Shown piece after piece: positions 7,208 through 17,901 of a stretch of DNA of 41,493 nucleotides. Under the pieces are notes generated by a model. It did not search any database, was not told where the DNA came from, and was given only the letters and a program-made list of their open reading frames with translations. The stretch is from Clostridia bacterium (GTDB lineage: Bacteria > Bacillota > Clostridia > Lachnospirales > Lachnospiraceae): contig SAAB01000028.1 in the NCBI GenBank assembly GCA_009929615.1, forward strand, positions 1 through 41,493. Direction: 5' to 3'. Within the stretch, counting starts at the first letter, position 1, and every line of letters starts with the position of its first letter. A program made the translations under genes and the position numbers.

Positions 7208-8158
7208 TCAGCCTCTAGTCCTTAATTCATCCGCCAAAAAACTTAATTTTCGCAATCGGTGATTCACACCGGACTTTCCTACAGGAATTGACAATAAATT
7301 CCCCAGTTCAACAAGCGATGCTTCCGGATATTCCAGTCTCAACTGGGCAATCTCCCTCAATCCATCTGTCAATTCACCGAACCCAACTGTATCGCGGATA
7401 TAAGTGATATCCTCAATCTGTTTAACAGCTGCGGATACGGTCTTTGAAATATTAGCCGTTTCGCAATTCACGCGGCGATTTACCGAATTTCGCATCTCCT
7501 TCAGAATCCGTATGTTCTCCAGTTCCATAAGTGAAACATGCGCTTCCATGACATTCAGTATATCCACAATCTGAGATGCTTCTTTGATATAGACCACGTG
7601 GTACTTCTTCCGGAGAATCCACTTGCCATCAATATTAAAAACCTTCATCATATCGCAAATCTGCTGTGCCCGCTCAAAGCTGGTACATACAATTTCAAAA
7701 TGATAGGTTTTCTCCGGTTCACTGATGGAGCCGGCACATAAAAATGCGCCACGTAAAAACGCCCGTTTACAACAGGCTTTTCGAAGAATCAGTGGATCAA
7801 CTTTTGTGTAGTCTGCCGCGAATTCCTCGCCGTCATTCATCATCTTTACTGAGGCTAAAACTTTCCTCGCCGCTGTATCATCACGAACCTCTAATATGTA
7901 GGTGCGGCTTTTCCCAGTATGCATATGACTTCTGACGCACACGTTACATTCTATATTATATGTTTTTTTCAATAATGTAAAGTATTTTCTTGCAACAGAT
8001 AAATTTTCTGTATGAACTTTTATGGAAATTCTTTCCAATTCATCTTTTGTGATTTTTCCACACAAACTTAAAATTGCTGCCGTTTCAGCAATCCTGCAAT
8101 GCATGGCTGCTCCTGTCTGGTAGGCCAACTCTTCCTTCACCCGACTGGAAAATGACAT
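7208..8158 (-). CDS. whiA: DNA-binding protein WhiA
   Basis: A 316-residue protein. The N-terminal half is the degenerate LAGLIDADG endonuclease-like domain (SFSSRVKEELA start; RKACCKRAFLRGAFLCAGS). The C-terminal half is the WhiA helix-turn-helix (LGNLLSIPVGKSGVNHRLRKL). In Streptomyces it is a sporulation regulator; in Firmicutes it affects chromosome segregation and cell division. GGGAG lies 7 bases upstream of the ATG. It follows rapZ by 29 bases and precedes the crh-like gene by 31. The yvcK/glmR gene usually found between rapZ and whiA is absent here. Confidence 0.95.
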   Translation of the reverse strand: MSFSSRVKEELAYQTGAAMHCRIAETAAILSLCGKITKDELERISIKVHTENLSVARKYFTLLKKTYNIECNVCVRSHMHTGKSRTYILEVRDDTAARKVLASVKMMNDGEEFAADYTKVDPLILRKACCKRAFLRGAFLCAGSISEPEKTYHFEIVCTSFERAQQICDMMKVFNIDGKWILRKKYHVVYIKEASQIVDILNVMEAHVSLMELENIRILKEMRNSVNRRVNCETANISKTVSAAVKQIEDITYIRDTVGFGELTDGLREIAQLRLEYPEASLVELGNLLSIPVGKSGVNHRLRKLSFLADELRTRG

Positions 8159-8187
8159 GATACCACTCCCATCTATCTTTAACAGAA

Positions 8188-9069
8188 CTATTCGGATTTA
8201 TTTCTTCTTTGGTCGTTTGAAATATCTCTGTGCTCTGCTTTTATGCTATAATTTCTCTCTTCAAAACGTCTGAATAATTCATTTGTTATGGTTACGGAAC
8301 GATGTTTTCCACCGGTACAGCCTATGCCAATAACCAGCTGATTTTTTCCTTCTTTAATATACTGTGGCACTAAAAAAGTCAGCAAATCTTCGATTTTATT
8401 CAAGAAAATCTCAGCCTCTTTGCAATTCATCACGTAATCCTGAACTTCTTTATCATTACCTGTCTTTTTTTTCAGATTTTCTTCATAGTAAGGATTCGGA
8501 AGAAAACGCACATCAAAAACCAGGTCTGCATCTGCCGGAATGCCATATTTAAATCCAAAGGACAGAACCGTCATATAAAAGTTTCTATAAGGTTCATTTT
8601 TAACAAATATTTTATCTACTTCGCCCTTTAAATCACGAACAAGCATCTGGCTCGTATCAATGATATAATCCGCCCTTTGCTTGAGAAAATGCATCTTCTT
8701 GCGTTCACTGCTGATACCATCTTCAATACGTCCATGAGCTGCCAGCGGATGCTGTCTCCGAGTCTCTTTATAACGTTTAATTAACACGCCATCATCACAG
8801 TCTAAATATAAAATTTCGTACTGGATTCCCAAGGCTGCCAGACTTTCCAGAACCTTATTCACCGTTGCCAGGCCCTCGCCGCTTCGTATATCAATACCAA
8901 GAGCAGCTTTTGGCACAGCTCCTGCCTCCGTTCCCGAAACAAGTTCTGCAAATTTAGGCAGCAAAGGCACCGGCAGGTTATCTACGCAAAAATAGCCTGC
9001 ATCCTCTAACATCTTTAATACGGAACTTTTTCCTGCTCCTGACATCCCTGTAACAATGACAAAACGCAT
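8188..9069 (-). CDS. rapZ: RNase adapter / nucleotide-binding protein RapZ (YvcJ)
   Basis: A 293-residue P-loop protein with Walker A GMSGAGKSS at residues 8-16 and the family's DNLP (residues 30-33). The C-terminal domain carries IGIGCTGGKHRSV and GHRDISN-like AEHRDISN. In enterobacteria RapZ binds the sRNA GlmZ and controls glucosamine-6-phosphate synthase; in Bacillus YvcJ binds GTP and has a less clear role in competence and envelope. AGGAGG lies 7 bases upstream of the ATG. It sits 15 bases after murB, which fits an envelope-precursor context. Confidence 0.95.
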   Translation of the reverse strand: MRFVIVTGMSGAGKSSVLKMLEDAGYFCVDNLPVPLLPKFAELVSGTEAGAVPKAALGIDIRSGEGLATVNKVLESLAALGIQYEILYLDCDDGVLIKRYKETRRQHPLAAHGRIEDGISSERKKMHFLKQRADYIIDTSQMLVRDLKGEVDKIFVKNEPYRNFYMTVLSFGFKYGIPADADLVFDVRFLPNPYYEENLKKKTGNDKEVQDYVMNCKEAEIFLNKIEDLLTFLVPQYIKEGKNQLVIGIGCTGGKHRSVTITNELFRRFEERNYSIKAEHRDISNDQRRNKSE

Positions 9070-9084
9070 TTATCTGCCTCCTGA

Positions 9085-10008
9085 TTAAAACTCGCCAAGC
9101 ATTCGTATCTCCGGCTCCAAATGTACACCGAATTCAGCAAATACTTTCGCATCTACATCCTTCATTAACTGACGGACATCCTTTGCTGATGCCTCTCCTG
9201 TGTTAACGACAAAGCCGCTATGTTTTTCTGACACCATGGCATCTCCGACACGATACCCCTTAAGGCCCGCATCCTGAATCAGTTTCCCTGCGAAATATCC
9301 CTCCGGACGTTTAAAGGTACTTCCGGCACTCGGGTACTCCAAAGGCTGTTTTTCTTTTCTCTGCCGGGATAAATCATCCACCTCCGACATGATTTCATCA
9401 ACGCTGCCCTTTGTTACTTCAAGAACTGCTGAAAGGACAATCAACTGTTCCTTTTGAACCCGGCTTGTCCGGTAACCCAGTTTCAGTTCATCTTTTGTTA
9501 ATTCCAGAACGTTACCTTCCATATCTACAGTCCGCACCGACTGTAAAACCTGTTTCATCTCTCCACCGTAGGCACCGGCGTTCATTGTCACACCACCGCC
9601 CAGTGTTCCCGGAATACCTGTGGCAAATTCAAGTCCGGTGTAACCCTTGGCTGAAATAAGTTTTGCCATTCTCGCCAGCATAATCCCGGAACCGGCATAG
9701 ATGCGCAGCTGTCCGTTTCCCTCGATTTCCTCGAAATCCAGTGCATCCATCGTTTTACATATTTTAAAAATGACGCCACGAAAACCTTTATCTCCAACGA
9801 GCAGATTGCTTCCATTTCCAATAACATATACCGGAATAAGATGCTTTCTGCACCATTTTAATCCATCAATAAATTCTTCTTCTGTTCCCGGACATACAAG
9901 TACATCCGCAGGACCTCCTATACGGAAAGTCGTATGATTTTTCATTGGCTCATTTTCCAGCACCTGACCTTCAGTAATCACTGTTTTCATTTGCTCTGCT
10001 AATGTCAT
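9085..10008 (-). CDS. murB: UDP-N-acetylenolpyruvoylglucosamine reductase MurB
   Basis: A 307-residue FAD enzyme that uses NADPH to reduce UDP-GlcNAc-enolpyruvate to UDP-MurNAc in the cytoplasm, the second step of peptidoglycan precursor synthesis. Visible motifs: the FAD-binding VIGNGSNLLVGD and GIPGTLGGGVTMNAGAYGGE, the type II (no extra loop) YRTSRV, the catalytic serine in PSAGSTFKRP, and a C-terminal HLEPEIRMLG. The length is normal for type II. GAGAGG lies 9 bases before the ATG. It lies in the same block as rapZ, with a 15-base gap. Confidence 0.96.
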   Translation of the reverse strand: MTLAEQMKTVITEGQVLENEPMKNHTTFRIGGPADVLVCPGTEEEFIDGLKWCRKHLIPVYVIGNGSNLLVGDKGFRGVIFKICKTMDALDFEEIEGNGQLRIYAGSGIMLARMAKLISAKGYTGLEFATGIPGTLGGGVTMNAGAYGGEMKQVLQSVRTVDMEGNVLELTKDELKLGYRTSRVQKEQLIVLSAVLEVTKGSVDEIMSEVDDLSRQRKEKQPLEYPSAGSTFKRPEGYFAGKLIQDAGLKGYRVGDAMVSEKHSGFVVNTGEASAKDVRQLMKDVDAKVFAEFGVHLEPEIRMLGEF

Positions 10009-10035
10009 AAGCCCGGACCTCTCAATCTATCTTTT

Positions 10036-11025
10036 TTAAAGCAGCATTTCTGACAATATCCGATAAGCCGCACCGGTAATTCCCGCCTGGTTTCCAAGCT
10101 CACCAAGCCTTATCGGTGTATCTTTCATCGTATGAAAGGCCTGCTGTCGAAAATACTTTTCAACCTTCGCCCTCAGATATTCACCGGCACCGGCAACCCC
10201 GCCACCAATTAATATCCGCTCCGGATTCATTACTGCACAAACAGCAGCAATTCCCCGGCCCAAATAAAAGGCTGCTTTTTCTACTATCTCATCCGCCAGT
10301 AAATCACCGGCTTTTCCAGCATCCAACACATCTTTGGCATCTAAATGCCCTGTCTCTCTCACGAGTTCTCGCAACACAGAGTCCATCGTCTTTTTTTCAA
10401 GACACACTTTGGCATAAGCGGCAATACCCGTTGCTGAAGCTATCTGTTCCAGACATCCCCTGTTGCCACAGCTGCAGGTACTGATAATATCCGCTTCGTC
10501 TACACAGCAGATGTGTCCAATCTCGCCTGCAGAGCCCCAGGCTCCGTCAAAAATCTTTCCATCAACAACTATTCCGCCGCCAATACCTGTCCCCAAAGTT
10601 ACCATCACCAGGCTTTTACTCTGGCGTCCGCCTCCCTGCCACAGTTCGCCCAAGGCAGCTGCATTGGCATCATTGGCCGCACGTACCAGAAATCTTTGCG
10701 ATTCACAGGAAAAACTGTTTTCCAGACAAATTGCAAGTTCGCCTGCAACATCCTTGTCGCCCCATCCCAGATTCACACATCCTTGGACATGACGGCTATC
10801 TGTAACCGGTCCCGGCACTCCAATGCCAACGCCAATAATCGATGTCGCATCAATTCCCCGTTTCCGGCACACTTTCTCAATAGAATCCGCAATCTCCGGT
10901 AAAATTTCTGTTCCCATATTCTTCGTATTTGTCGGAATGGACCATTTTTCTAAAAGGGTGTCTGCAAAAAGCCCAAACTTCACCTCAGTACCGCCAACAT
11001 CTACCCCAATAACAAATTTCTTCAT
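10036..11025 (-). CDS. ROK-family sugar kinase, probable glucokinase
   Basis: A 329-residue kinase. Motifs: phosphate-binding IGVDVGGTEVKFGL at the N-terminus, GIGVPGPV, NDANAAALGE with the catalytic aspartate, the ATP loop GTGIGGGIVVDG, and the ROK zinc motif CSCGNRGCLEQIAS with an upstream GHICCVD. This set matches ROK glucokinases of Firmicutes, but N-acetylglucosamine or N-acetylmannosamine kinases share it, so the substrate is not certain. An ATG 12 bases earlier (11037) lacks a ribosome site; the ATG at 11025 fits homologues. It lies directly downstream of hprK, which suggests co-expression of sugar entry and its sensor. Confidence 0.88.
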   Translation of the reverse strand: MKKFVIGVDVGGTEVKFGLFADTLLEKWSIPTNTKNMGTEILPEIADSIEKVCRKRGIDATSIIGVGIGVPGPVTDSRHVQGCVNLGWGDKDVAGELAICLENSFSCESQRFLVRAANDANAAALGELWQGGGRQSKSLVMVTLGTGIGGGIVVDGKIFDGAWGSAGEIGHICCVDEADIISTCSCGNRGCLEQIASATGIAAYAKVCLEKKTMDSVLRELVRETGHLDAKDVLDAGKAGDLLADEIVEKAAFYLGRGIAAVCAVMNPERILIGGGVAGAGEYLRAKVEKYFRQQAFHTMKDTPIRLGELGNQAGITGAAYRILSEMLL

Positions 11026-11042
11026 CTCACAGCACATCCTGT

Positions 11043-11990
11043 TTATTCTGAATCTGAATATCTGCCTGTCACACGACGGTATAATTCATGAGCCGCATTA
11101 TATCCCATCTGTTTCTGGCGATGATTAATCGCTGCTGATTCAACAATAACTGCCACATTACGTCCCGGACGAATCGGAATTGAATGACATACAACCTTAT
11201 TGCCGAGATATTCTGTATACTGCTCATCCAATCCAAGGCGGTCATATTCTCTTTCTCTGTTCCATTCCTCCAGCTTAATAACAAGGCTGATATTCTGAAT
11301 CTCTTTAACACTCTGAATACCAAAGAGTGTCTTTACATCCACAATGCCGATACCACGAAGTTCAATAAAATATCTGGTAATATCCGGTGCCGTACCAATC
11401 AGCTCTGTATCACTGATTTTTTTAATCTCAACAACATCATCTGAAACCAGACGGTGACCACGTTTAATCAGTTCCAAAGCAGCTTCACTTTTACCAATGC
11501 CACTTTCACCGATAATCAGCACACCTTCACCAAATACATCCACTAAAACACCATGAATAGAAATTCTAGGTGCCAGTTCTGCCTGAAGCATACGAATCGC
11601 TTTATTCATAAAACCACAAGTACCATTTGGATAAAGAAGCAGAGGAATCTGATATCGGGTAGCCATCTCTATAACTTCTTCTGCCGGTTTTAAATCACGA
11701 CAGAATACCATACACGGAATACCTGCTTGAAAAATTCTTTCATACACCTGCAGGCCATGATCCGAATAATTCTTTTCAACATAGGCACTTTCTACCATGC
11801 CCACAATCTGAAGCCGTTCAAAGTCAAAGTGTTCAAAAAATCCTGCCAGCTGAAGTGCCGGACGATTGACATCGGACTGATGAATCTCCACTTTCTCCAC
11901 ATCAACCTCTGGATTCAAAAGGGTCAAATTTAAGGGTTCCATGATTTTACTTAATTTTACGTTGTAATTTGCCGGTATATTATCAAACAT
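11043..11990 (-). CDS. hprK: HPr kinase/phosphorylase
   Basis: A 315-residue bifunctional enzyme that phosphorylates Ser46 of HPr or Crh with ATP or PPi when fructose-1,6-bisphosphate is high, and dephosphorylates it when phosphate is high. There is a DRTGG-like N-terminal domain (about 1-130), Walker A GESGIGKSE (about 152-160), LVSDDVVEI and the HprK signature around RGIGIVDVKTLFG. AAGGGG lies 7 bases before the ATG. The presence of the Crh-like substrate five genes downstream in the same direction is coherent. No PTS genes are in the window. Confidence 0.96.
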   Translation of the reverse strand: MFDNIPANYNVKLSKIMEPLNLTLLNPEVDVEKVEIHQSDVNRPALQLAGFFEHFDFERLQIVGMVESAYVEKNYSDHGLQVYERIFQAGIPCMVFCRDLKPAEEVIEMATRYQIPLLLYPNGTCGFMNKAIRMLQAELAPRISIHGVLVDVFGEGVLIIGESGIGKSEAALELIKRGHRLVSDDVVEIKKISDTELIGTAPDITRYFIELRGIGIVDVKTLFGIQSVKEIQNISLVIKLEEWNREREYDRLGLDEQYTEYLGNKVVCHSIPIRPGRNVAVIVESAAINHRQKQMGYNAAHELYRRVTGRYSDSE

Positions 11991-12047
11991 CTTTTTACCC
12001 CTTTCAGTAATTAATTATTATCATCATACCATATGACTATCATAACA

Positions 12048-13919
12048 TCAATGTGATACTTCCTGTCGAAAGAAAGCATATACAGCTTCTGCTGCCGCTT
12101 CATTCATTGATGGTATTTGTTTAAGTTCCTCCACCTGGGCATCTCGAATCTTCTGGATATCTCCATAATAACGCATCAAAGCCTTTCGTCGTGTTTCTCC
12201 AATGCCCGGAATATCTTCGAGAATAGAACGCACCTGGGTCTTACTTCGAAGACTTCGATGAAACTCAATGGCAAAGCGATGGGCCTCGTCCTGAATACGC
12301 GTCACGAGATGAAACGCCTCCGCACTCTTTTCTATGCCATATTCTTCATCTTCAAAGTAGATTCCCCGGGTTCGATGGAAATCGTCCTTTACCATACCAC
12401 AAACCGGAATATCCAGCCCCAGTTCCATTAATACTTTGTTGGCAATATTTACCTGGCCTTTACCACCATCCATCAAAATCAAATCCGGGAACTGGGAAAA
12501 ACTTCCCATGGACCAGTCCATCTTTTTCTCATCTAGTTCTTTCTGTTCACGAAGGCCATGATTAAACCGCCTTTTCAGCACCTCTTCCAAACTATGATAA
12601 TCATCCTGGCCTTGAATATCCCGTATTTTAAATTTCCTATAGGCACTCCGCTTCGGCTTTCCTTTTTCATAAACAACCATGGAACCTACTTTTTCAAAGC
12701 CGCTGATATTCGAAATATCATAGGCTTCCATCCGGTTCAAAAGAGGCAGTCCAAGAAGGTCTGCTAACTCACGGACAGCACCGATAGTTCTGGCTTCCTC
12801 ACGTTTTAGTTTTTCACTGTCTTTATTTAAAATATTGAGGGCATTTTTACAGGCCAGTTCGACCAGCCGTTCTTTTTGTCCCTTCTTCGGCACTCGGAAG
12901 TTAACTTTCTGTCCACGTTTTTCAGACAGCCACTGAAGAATAATGTCTGAATCTTCAATCTCCTCTGGAAGCATCAATTCCCTTGGAACAAAGGGGGATT
13001 CCCCATAAAACTGTTTTACAAAGGATGTGAGCACCTCCGACCGGCTCTCGCTTTCTACACCGGTCAGATAATAATGGTCTCTGCCAATCAGACGTCCATT
13101 TCTTATAAAGAAGACCTGAACAACAGCTTCATTGCCGGCTCTGGCCAAACCAATAACATCCCTCTCTTCCATTTGGGAGCCGCTGACCTTCTGTTTCTCT
13201 GTAATCTGCCGGACACTCTGTATCAAATCCCGATATTCAATGGCTTTTTCATAATCCATGGCCTCGGATGCCGTCATCATCTTATCTGTCAGCATCTGAA
13301 TGACCGGCTCATAATTACCTCCCAGGAATTGCAGTACCTGCTGTATCTGCTTCTGATAATCTTCACGGGAAATCTCTCCCTGACAGGGTGCATTACACTG
13401 ACCAATATGATAATACAAACATGGCCGTCCAATACCAATATCCTTTGGCAGATTTCTGTGGCAGCTTCGTATGCGATAAATCTTTCGCAGCAGTTCTATC
13501 GTATCCTTTACCGCGCCTGCACTGGTATAGGGCCCAAAATATTTGGATTTGTCCTTTTTCATAAGTCTCGAAAAAAGAATTCTTGGATAGGGTTCTCCTG
13601 TTGTAACCTTAATATAGGGATAGGTTTTGTCATCCGTCAGCATCGTATTATACTTTGGACGATATTCTTTAATCAAATTACACTCAAGAACCAGTGCTTC
13701 TAATTCCGAGTCGGTAATAATATATTCAAAACGGGCAATGTGGCTGACCATACGTATAATCTTCTCTGATTTATTACGGCTGCTCTGAAAATACTGACGC
13801 ACCCGGTTTTTCAGACTAATTGCTTTTCCCACATAAATAATTTCATCCTGCTCATTATGCATCAGGTAGACGCCGGGTTTGGCCGGAAGCTTTTTCAATT
13901 CTTCTTCAATATCAAACAT
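12048..13919 (-). CDS. uvrC: Excinuclease ABC subunit C
   Basis: A 623-residue nuclease that makes the 3' and 5' incisions in nucleotide excision repair with UvrA and UvrB. Domains: GIY-YIG endonuclease ([19 protein letters not shown], about 15-95), a UVR UvrB-binding segment (about 200-235), the RNase H-like domain ([36 protein letters not shown]) and C-terminal helix-hairpin-helix motifs ([20 protein letters not shown]). GGAG lies upstream of the ATG. It heads the colinear block running through hprK, with a 57-base gap. Confidence 0.97.
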   Translation of the reverse strand: MFDIEEELKKLPAKPGVYLMHNEQDEIIYVGKAISLKNRVRQYFQSSRNKSEKIIRMVSHIARFEYIITDSELEALVLECNLIKEYRPKYNTMLTDDKTYPYIKVTTGEPYPRILFSRLMKKDKSKYFGPYTSAGAVKDTIELLRKIYRIRSCHRNLPKDIGIGRPCLYYHIGQCNAPCQGEISREDYQKQIQQVLQFLGGNYEPVIQMLTDKMMTASEAMDYEKAIEYRDLIQSVRQITEKQKVSGSQMEERDVIGLARAGNEAVVQVFFIRNGRLIGRDHYYLTGVESESRSEVLTSFVKQFYGESPFVPRELMLPEEIEDSDIILQWLSEKRGQKVNFRVPKKGQKERLVELACKNALNILNKDSEKLKREEARTIGAVRELADLLGLPLLNRMEAYDISNISGFEKVGSMVVYEKGKPKRSAYRKFKIRDIQGQDDYHSLEEVLKRRFNHGLREQKELDEKKMDWSMGSFSQFPDLILMDGGKGQVNIANKVLMELGLDIPVCGMVKDDFHRTRGIYFEDEEYGIEKSAEAFHLVTRIQDEAHRFAIEFHRSLRSKTQVRSILEDIPGIGETRRKALMRYYGDIQKIRDAQVEELKQIPSMNEAAAEAVYAFFRQEVSH

Positions 13920-13990
13920 CTCGGAATCTCCTCTCTAATATTCATTCCTAATTCATTTTAATCATATCACAAAACCTTTATACGAACCAG

Positions 13991-14029
13991 TAAAAAGGGA
14001 AGCTCCCATCAAAAGAATGGAAACTTCCC
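13991..14029 (-). terminator. Terminator after ftsH
   Basis: On the minus strand, GGGAAG pairs with CTTCCC (14024-14029 with 13997-14002), with an inner CCAT/ATGG, followed by TTTTTA (13991-13996). It lies 31 bases downstream of the ftsH stop. Confidence 0.75.
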
Positions 14030-14059
14030 AAAATTATATCTTCTATATATAGTAGTTTT

Positions 14060-16042
14060 TTATTCATCTTCCGAAGGAGCACGTGAAGCGATGGTTTCTA
14101 CACCATTCTTTTTCTCTTGTACCACTTCTTCAGACTCTGGTTTATCTTCATCAGCCACTGTCGGAACCTCTACTGCTGATTCTGTCTCAACCGGCTCCTC
14201 GATACCTTTTACCTCACGGAAAATCTTCATAAACTCTCTACCGGTAATGGTTTCCCGTTCAATCAGAAATGCTGCAATTTTATCCAGGCACTCTCTGTTG
14301 TCTTCCAACAATGCCACAGCCTTCTCATAGGCTTCTTTTAAAATCCGCATAACTTCTTTATCGATTTCCGTTGCTGTTTCCTGTCCACAGTTTAATACGG
14401 TATGTCCGCTGAGATAACGGTCCTCCACATTCTCCAATGCCATCAGCCCAAATTTCTCACTCATACCATACTGGGTAACCATGGAACGTGCCATAGCCGT
14501 TGCCCTCTCGATATCATTGGAAGCTCCCGTTGTTACTGTATCAAAAATGATACTTTCTGCTGCCCGTCCACCGAGCATCGTAACAAGTTCTTCTTCCATC
14601 TCCACCTTAGACATAAGAAACTTTTCTTCCTCCGGAACCTGCATAACATAACCAAGGGCTCCCATCGTTCTAGGTACAATGGTAATTTTCTGAACAGGCT
14701 CTGTATTCTTCTGAAGTGCGGCTACAAGTGCATGCCCTACCTCATGATACGTAACAATCTGTCGTTCTTTCTGACTTAAAATACGGTCCTTTTTCTCTTT
14801 ACCGGCAATAACCACTTCCACCGACTCGAAAAGGTCTACCTGAGACACGGCATTTCTTCCACGTTTTACAGCGAGCAATGCTGCTTCGTTAATAATGTTT
14901 GCCAAATCTGAACCTACGGCACCGGAAGTTGCCTTTGCAATCTCATCAAAATCAACCGTTTCATCCATATGAACGTTTCTGCAATGAACTTTTAATATCT
15001 CTACCCGGCCTTTTAAATCCGGTTTTTCAACGATAATCCGTCGATCAAAACGTCCCGGACGCAAAATAGCTTTATCCAGAATCTCCGGACGGTTTGTTGC
15101 TGCCAGAACGATAATACCCTTTGATGAATCAAAACCATCCATCTCAGAAAGCAGCTGATTCAGAGTCTGTTCCCGCTCGTCATTGCCACCAAATCTGGAA
15201 TCACGGCTTTTACCAATAGCATCCAGCTCATCAATAAAAATAATGCATGGTGCTGTTTCCTGGGCCTTTTTAAACAAATCTCGAACACGGGAAGCACCTA
15301 CACCAACAAACATCTCGACAAAATCCGAACCTGTAAGGGAATAGAAAGGAACATTCGCCTCACCGGCTACCGCCTTTGCCAAGAGGGTTTTACCTGTTCC
15401 CGGAGGGCCTACGAGCAAAGCACCTTTTGGCAGTTTCGCACCAATCTTAGTGTATTTCCCCGGGTTATGCAGAAAGTCTACAATCTCAGTCAACGACTCT
15501 TTGGACTCCTCCTGACCGGCTACATCCTTAAAACTAATACCGGTTTCTTTCTGCATATAGGTTTTGGCTGTTGACTTACCAACACCCATAACTCCGCCGC
15601 CCTTCATAGAGCGCATAATGTAATAAATCAAAAAGCCCGATAAGGCCAGCATCGGTCCATAGGTCAAAATAGCTGACCATATAAGTGTACTTGAAGATGT
15701 TACAGCTTCTTTGAAAGAAACGCCACCGGCTTCCAGTCTTTCTGCCAGGCCATCGTATTCTACTTTGCCAGTCCAATAGGTAATCGCCGTCGGTGATTCA
15801 CTCTTTTTAAACTCGATGGTATCATACTGAATCTCAGCCGTTTTCACTTCACCGGCATCAACCCATGCGAGAAACTGGTCATAACTGACTTCTTCTCTAC
15901 GGCTGTTCTGTACTCTTGAAAACAGATTATTAATCAATAGGACAGCTAACAGGGCCATGATTAAAATAATAAGTAGATTTTGAATACTCTTTTTGCCGCC
16001 GCTATCCTTTTTATTTTTGTCATCTCTATTGTTGTTTTCCAT
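14060..16042 (-). CDS. ftsH: ATP-dependent zinc metalloprotease FtsH
   Basis: A 660-residue membrane-anchored AAA+ protease for quality control of membrane and regulatory proteins. There are two N-terminal membrane helices (about 20-40 and 118-138) around a short extracytoplasmic domain. The AAA domain has Walker A GPPGTGKT, Walker [10 protein letters not shown], and [23 protein letters not shown]. The peptidase domain has the zinc motif HEVGH (HExxH family) and a downstream third ligand region. The acidic C-terminal tail (Glu/Val-rich, about 605-660) is longer than in minimal FtsH. AGGAGG lies 5 bases before the ATG. It is monocistronic, with its own promoter and terminator. Confidence 0.97.
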   Translation of the reverse strand: MENNNRDDKNKKDSGGKKSIQNLLIILIMALLAVLLINNLFSRVQNSRREEVSYDQFLAWVDAGEVKTAEIQYDTIEFKKSESPTAITYWTGKVEYDGLAERLEAGGVSFKEAVTSSSTLIWSAILTYGPMLALSGFLIYYIMRSMKGGGVMGVGKSTAKTYMQKETGISFKDVAGQEESKESLTEIVDFLHNPGKYTKIGAKLPKGALLVGPPGTGKTLLAKAVAGEANVPFYSLTGSDFVEMFVGVGASRVRDLFKKAQETAPCIIFIDELDAIGKSRDSRFGGNDEREQTLNQLLSEMDGFDSSKGIIVLAATNRPEILDKAILRPGRFDRRIIVEKPDLKGRVEILKVHCRNVHMDETVDFDEIAKATSGAVGSDLANIINEAALLAVKRGRNAVSQVDLFESVEVVIAGKEKKDRILSQKERQIVTYHEVGHALVAALQKNTEPVQKITIVPRTMGALGYVMQVPEEEKFLMSKVEMEEELVTMLGGRAAESIIFDTVTTGASNDIERATAMARSMVTQYGMSEKFGLMALENVEDRYLSGHTVLNCGQETATEIDKEVMRILKEAYEKAVALLEDNRECLDKIAAFLIERETITGREFMKIFREVKGIEEPVETESAVEVPTVADEDKPESEEVVQEKKNGVETIASRAPSEDE

Positions 16043-16093
16043 TCTTCCTCCTTCAAATGGTCTTCAGCATCTATCCGAAGCCACTATTTATTC

Positions 16094-16122
16094 ATTATAA
16101 TGGGCATCGAGTTTCAAATCAA
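16094..16122 (-). promoter_or_regulatory. ftsH promoter
   Basis: Minus strand TTGATT (16117-16122), 17-base spacer, TATAAT (16094-16099). It lies 52 bases upstream of the ftsH start. Confidence 0.7.
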
Positions 16123-16176
16123 TACTTGTTCTCAAATTTTCCGCAAAAAAGTGTGGATAAACTGTGAATTTTGGTG

Positions 16177-16182
16177 TATAAT
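16177..16182 (+). promoter_or_regulatory. pyrG -10 box
   Basis: TATAAT at 16177-16182, 51 bases before the pyrG ATG. The matching -35 is poor (TGGATA at 16154-16159, 17-base spacer). I see no terminator in the short leader, unlike the attenuated pyrG leader of Bacillus. Confidence 0.5.
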
Positions 16183-16233
16183 GACTTAATTATTGATAAC
16201 GACAACCTTGATAAACATTATAAGGAGGAACAT

Positions 16234-17835
16234 ATGGCAGTTAAATATGTATTCGTTACCGGCGGTGTTGTATCCGGCCTCGGTAAAGGAATTACTGCAG
16301 CATCCCTGGGCAGACTTTTAAAAGCACGCGGTTACAATGTAACTATGCAGAAATTTGATCCATACCTGAACGTAGACCCAGGTACGATGAATCCCTATCA
16401 GCATGGGGAGGTTTTTGTTACGGATGACGGCACTGAAACCGATTTGGATTTAGGCCACTATGAACGTTTTATTGATACTTCATTAAATAAACAGAGTAAT
16501 GTTACCAGTGGTAAAGTTTACTGGGATGTTCTCTCTGCAGAACGCCGTGGTGATTTTGGCGGTAACACCGTTCAGGTTATCCCACATATTACAAATGAAA
16601 TCAAGAGCCGCTTCTACCGCAATGATTTGAATAAATCCACTGAAATTGCGATTATTGAAGTAGGTGGTACTGTTGGTGATATTGAAAGCCAGCCTTTCCT
16701 TGAATCTATCCGTCAGTTCCAGCACGATATCGGACGCGAAAACTGTATGTTGATTCATGTCACTTTGATTCCTTATCTCCGTTCATCCGGAGAGATGAAA
16801 ACAAAACCAACTCAGAACACGGTTAAAGATTTACAGGCACTGGGCATTCAGCCTGATGTTATTGTCTGCCGTTCTGAACTTCCATTAACAGACGATATCA
16901 AGGATAAGATTTCCCTTTTCTGTAATGTTCCACAGAATTGTGTTATTGAAAACCTTGATGTAGAAGTTCTTTACGAAGCACCTCTGGCTATGGAGAAAGA
17001 ACGTTTAGCCCATGTGATCTGTAAGCGTTTAAGCATTGACTGTCCGGAACCAGACCTTGATGACTGGAGAGCTATGGTAGATGCCTGGAAACATCCTGAA
17101 AAAGATGTCACGATTGCCCTCGTTGGTAAATATGTTCAGCTCCATGACGCTTATTTAAGTGTTGTTGAAGCTTTAAAGCATGCCGGTGTTGCCAATCGTG
17201 CTGAAGTTCATATCCGCTGGGTAGACTCTGAACTTGTCAGCTCCTATAATGTTGCCGAGGTTCTTGGCGATGTGGATGGTATTCTTGTTCCCGGTGGTTT
17301 CGGTGATCGTGGTATCGAAGGAAAAATCACAGCTATTAAATATGCCCGTGAGAATAATGTTCCATTCCTTGGTCTTTGTCTTGGCATGCAGATGGCTATT
17401 GTTGAATTTGCCCGTAATGTTATCGGTTATGAAGATGCTCACAGTGCTGAGCTGAATCCAACCACAACACATCCTGTTATTCACATTATGCCAGACCAGC
17501 ACGGAATTACTGATTTAGGCGGCACGTTAAGACTTGGCGCTTACAAATGCCTTCTCGACCCTGAATCAAAAGCTTATAAGCTTTATGGCACCCGTGAGAT
17601 TGACGAACGTCACCGTCACCGCTATGAAGTAAATAACGACTACCGTCAGGATTTAACAGAACATGGTATGAGTTTCTGTGGTGTATCCCCTGATGGACGT
17701 ATTGTAGAGATGATTGAATTGGATTCCCATCCTTGGTTTATTGCGACCCAGGCTCATCCGGAATTCAAATCAAGACCGAATAAATGCCACCCGCTTTTTA
17801 AAGGATTTATTGAGGCGGCACTGAAAAACAAATAA
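16234..17835 (+). CDS. pyrG: CTP synthase
   Basis: A 533-residue enzyme that converts UTP to CTP with ATP and glutamine-derived ammonia. The N-terminal synthetase domain starts [21 protein letters not shown] (P-loop), with [19 protein letters not shown] and the Mg/UTP-binding [14 protein letters not shown]. The C-terminal class I glutamine amidotransferase has the oxyanion strip PGGFGDRG, the nucleophile in FLGLCLGMQ, and a terminal HPEF. In-frame sequence upstream to 16171 lacks a start with a ribosome site; the ATG at 16234 has AAGGAGG 6 bases upstream. It is monocistronic. Confidence 0.98.
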   Translation: MAVKYVFVTGGVVSGLGKGITAASLGRLLKARGYNVTMQKFDPYLNVDPGTMNPYQHGEVFVTDDGTETDLDLGHYERFIDTSLNKQSNVTSGKVYWDVLSAERRGDFGGNTVQVIPHITNEIKSRFYRNDLNKSTEIAIIEVGGTVGDIESQPFLESIRQFQHDIGRENCMLIHVTLIPYLRSSGEMKTKPTQNTVKDLQALGIQPDVIVCRSELPLTDDIKDKISLFCNVPQNCVIENLDVEVLYEAPLAMEKERLAHVICKRLSIDCPEPDLDDWRAMVDAWKHPEKDVTIALVGKYVQLHDAYLSVVEALKHAGVANRAEVHIRWVDSELVSSYNVAEVLGDVDGILVPGGFGDRGIEGKITAIKYARENNVPFLGLCLGMQMAIVEFARNVIGYEDAHSAELNPTTTHPVIHIMPDQHGITDLGGTLRLGAYKCLLDPESKAYKLYGTREIDERHRHRYEVNNDYRQDLTEHGMSFCGVSPDGRIVEMIELDSHPWFIATQAHPEFKSRPNKCHPLFKGFIEAALKNK

Positions 17836-17846
17836 GTTCTAAAATA

Positions 17847-17879
17847 AACAGCCGGTAAGATTTTTCTTATCGGCTGTTT
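17847..17879. terminator. Bidirectional terminator between pyrG and the Cof-type phosphatase
   Basis: AACAGCCGGTAAG pairs with CTTATCGGCTGTT around a 7-base loop. It lies between convergent genes and would serve both. T tracts are short on both sides. Confidence 0.65.
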
Positions 17880-17901
17880 CTATGTAACACAAAGTATTCA
17901 T

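Noticed and set aside
13074-13703. Plus-strand ORF of 209 codons
   Set aside because: It is entirely antisense to uvrC, has no ribosome site and has a composition typical of a shadow frame.
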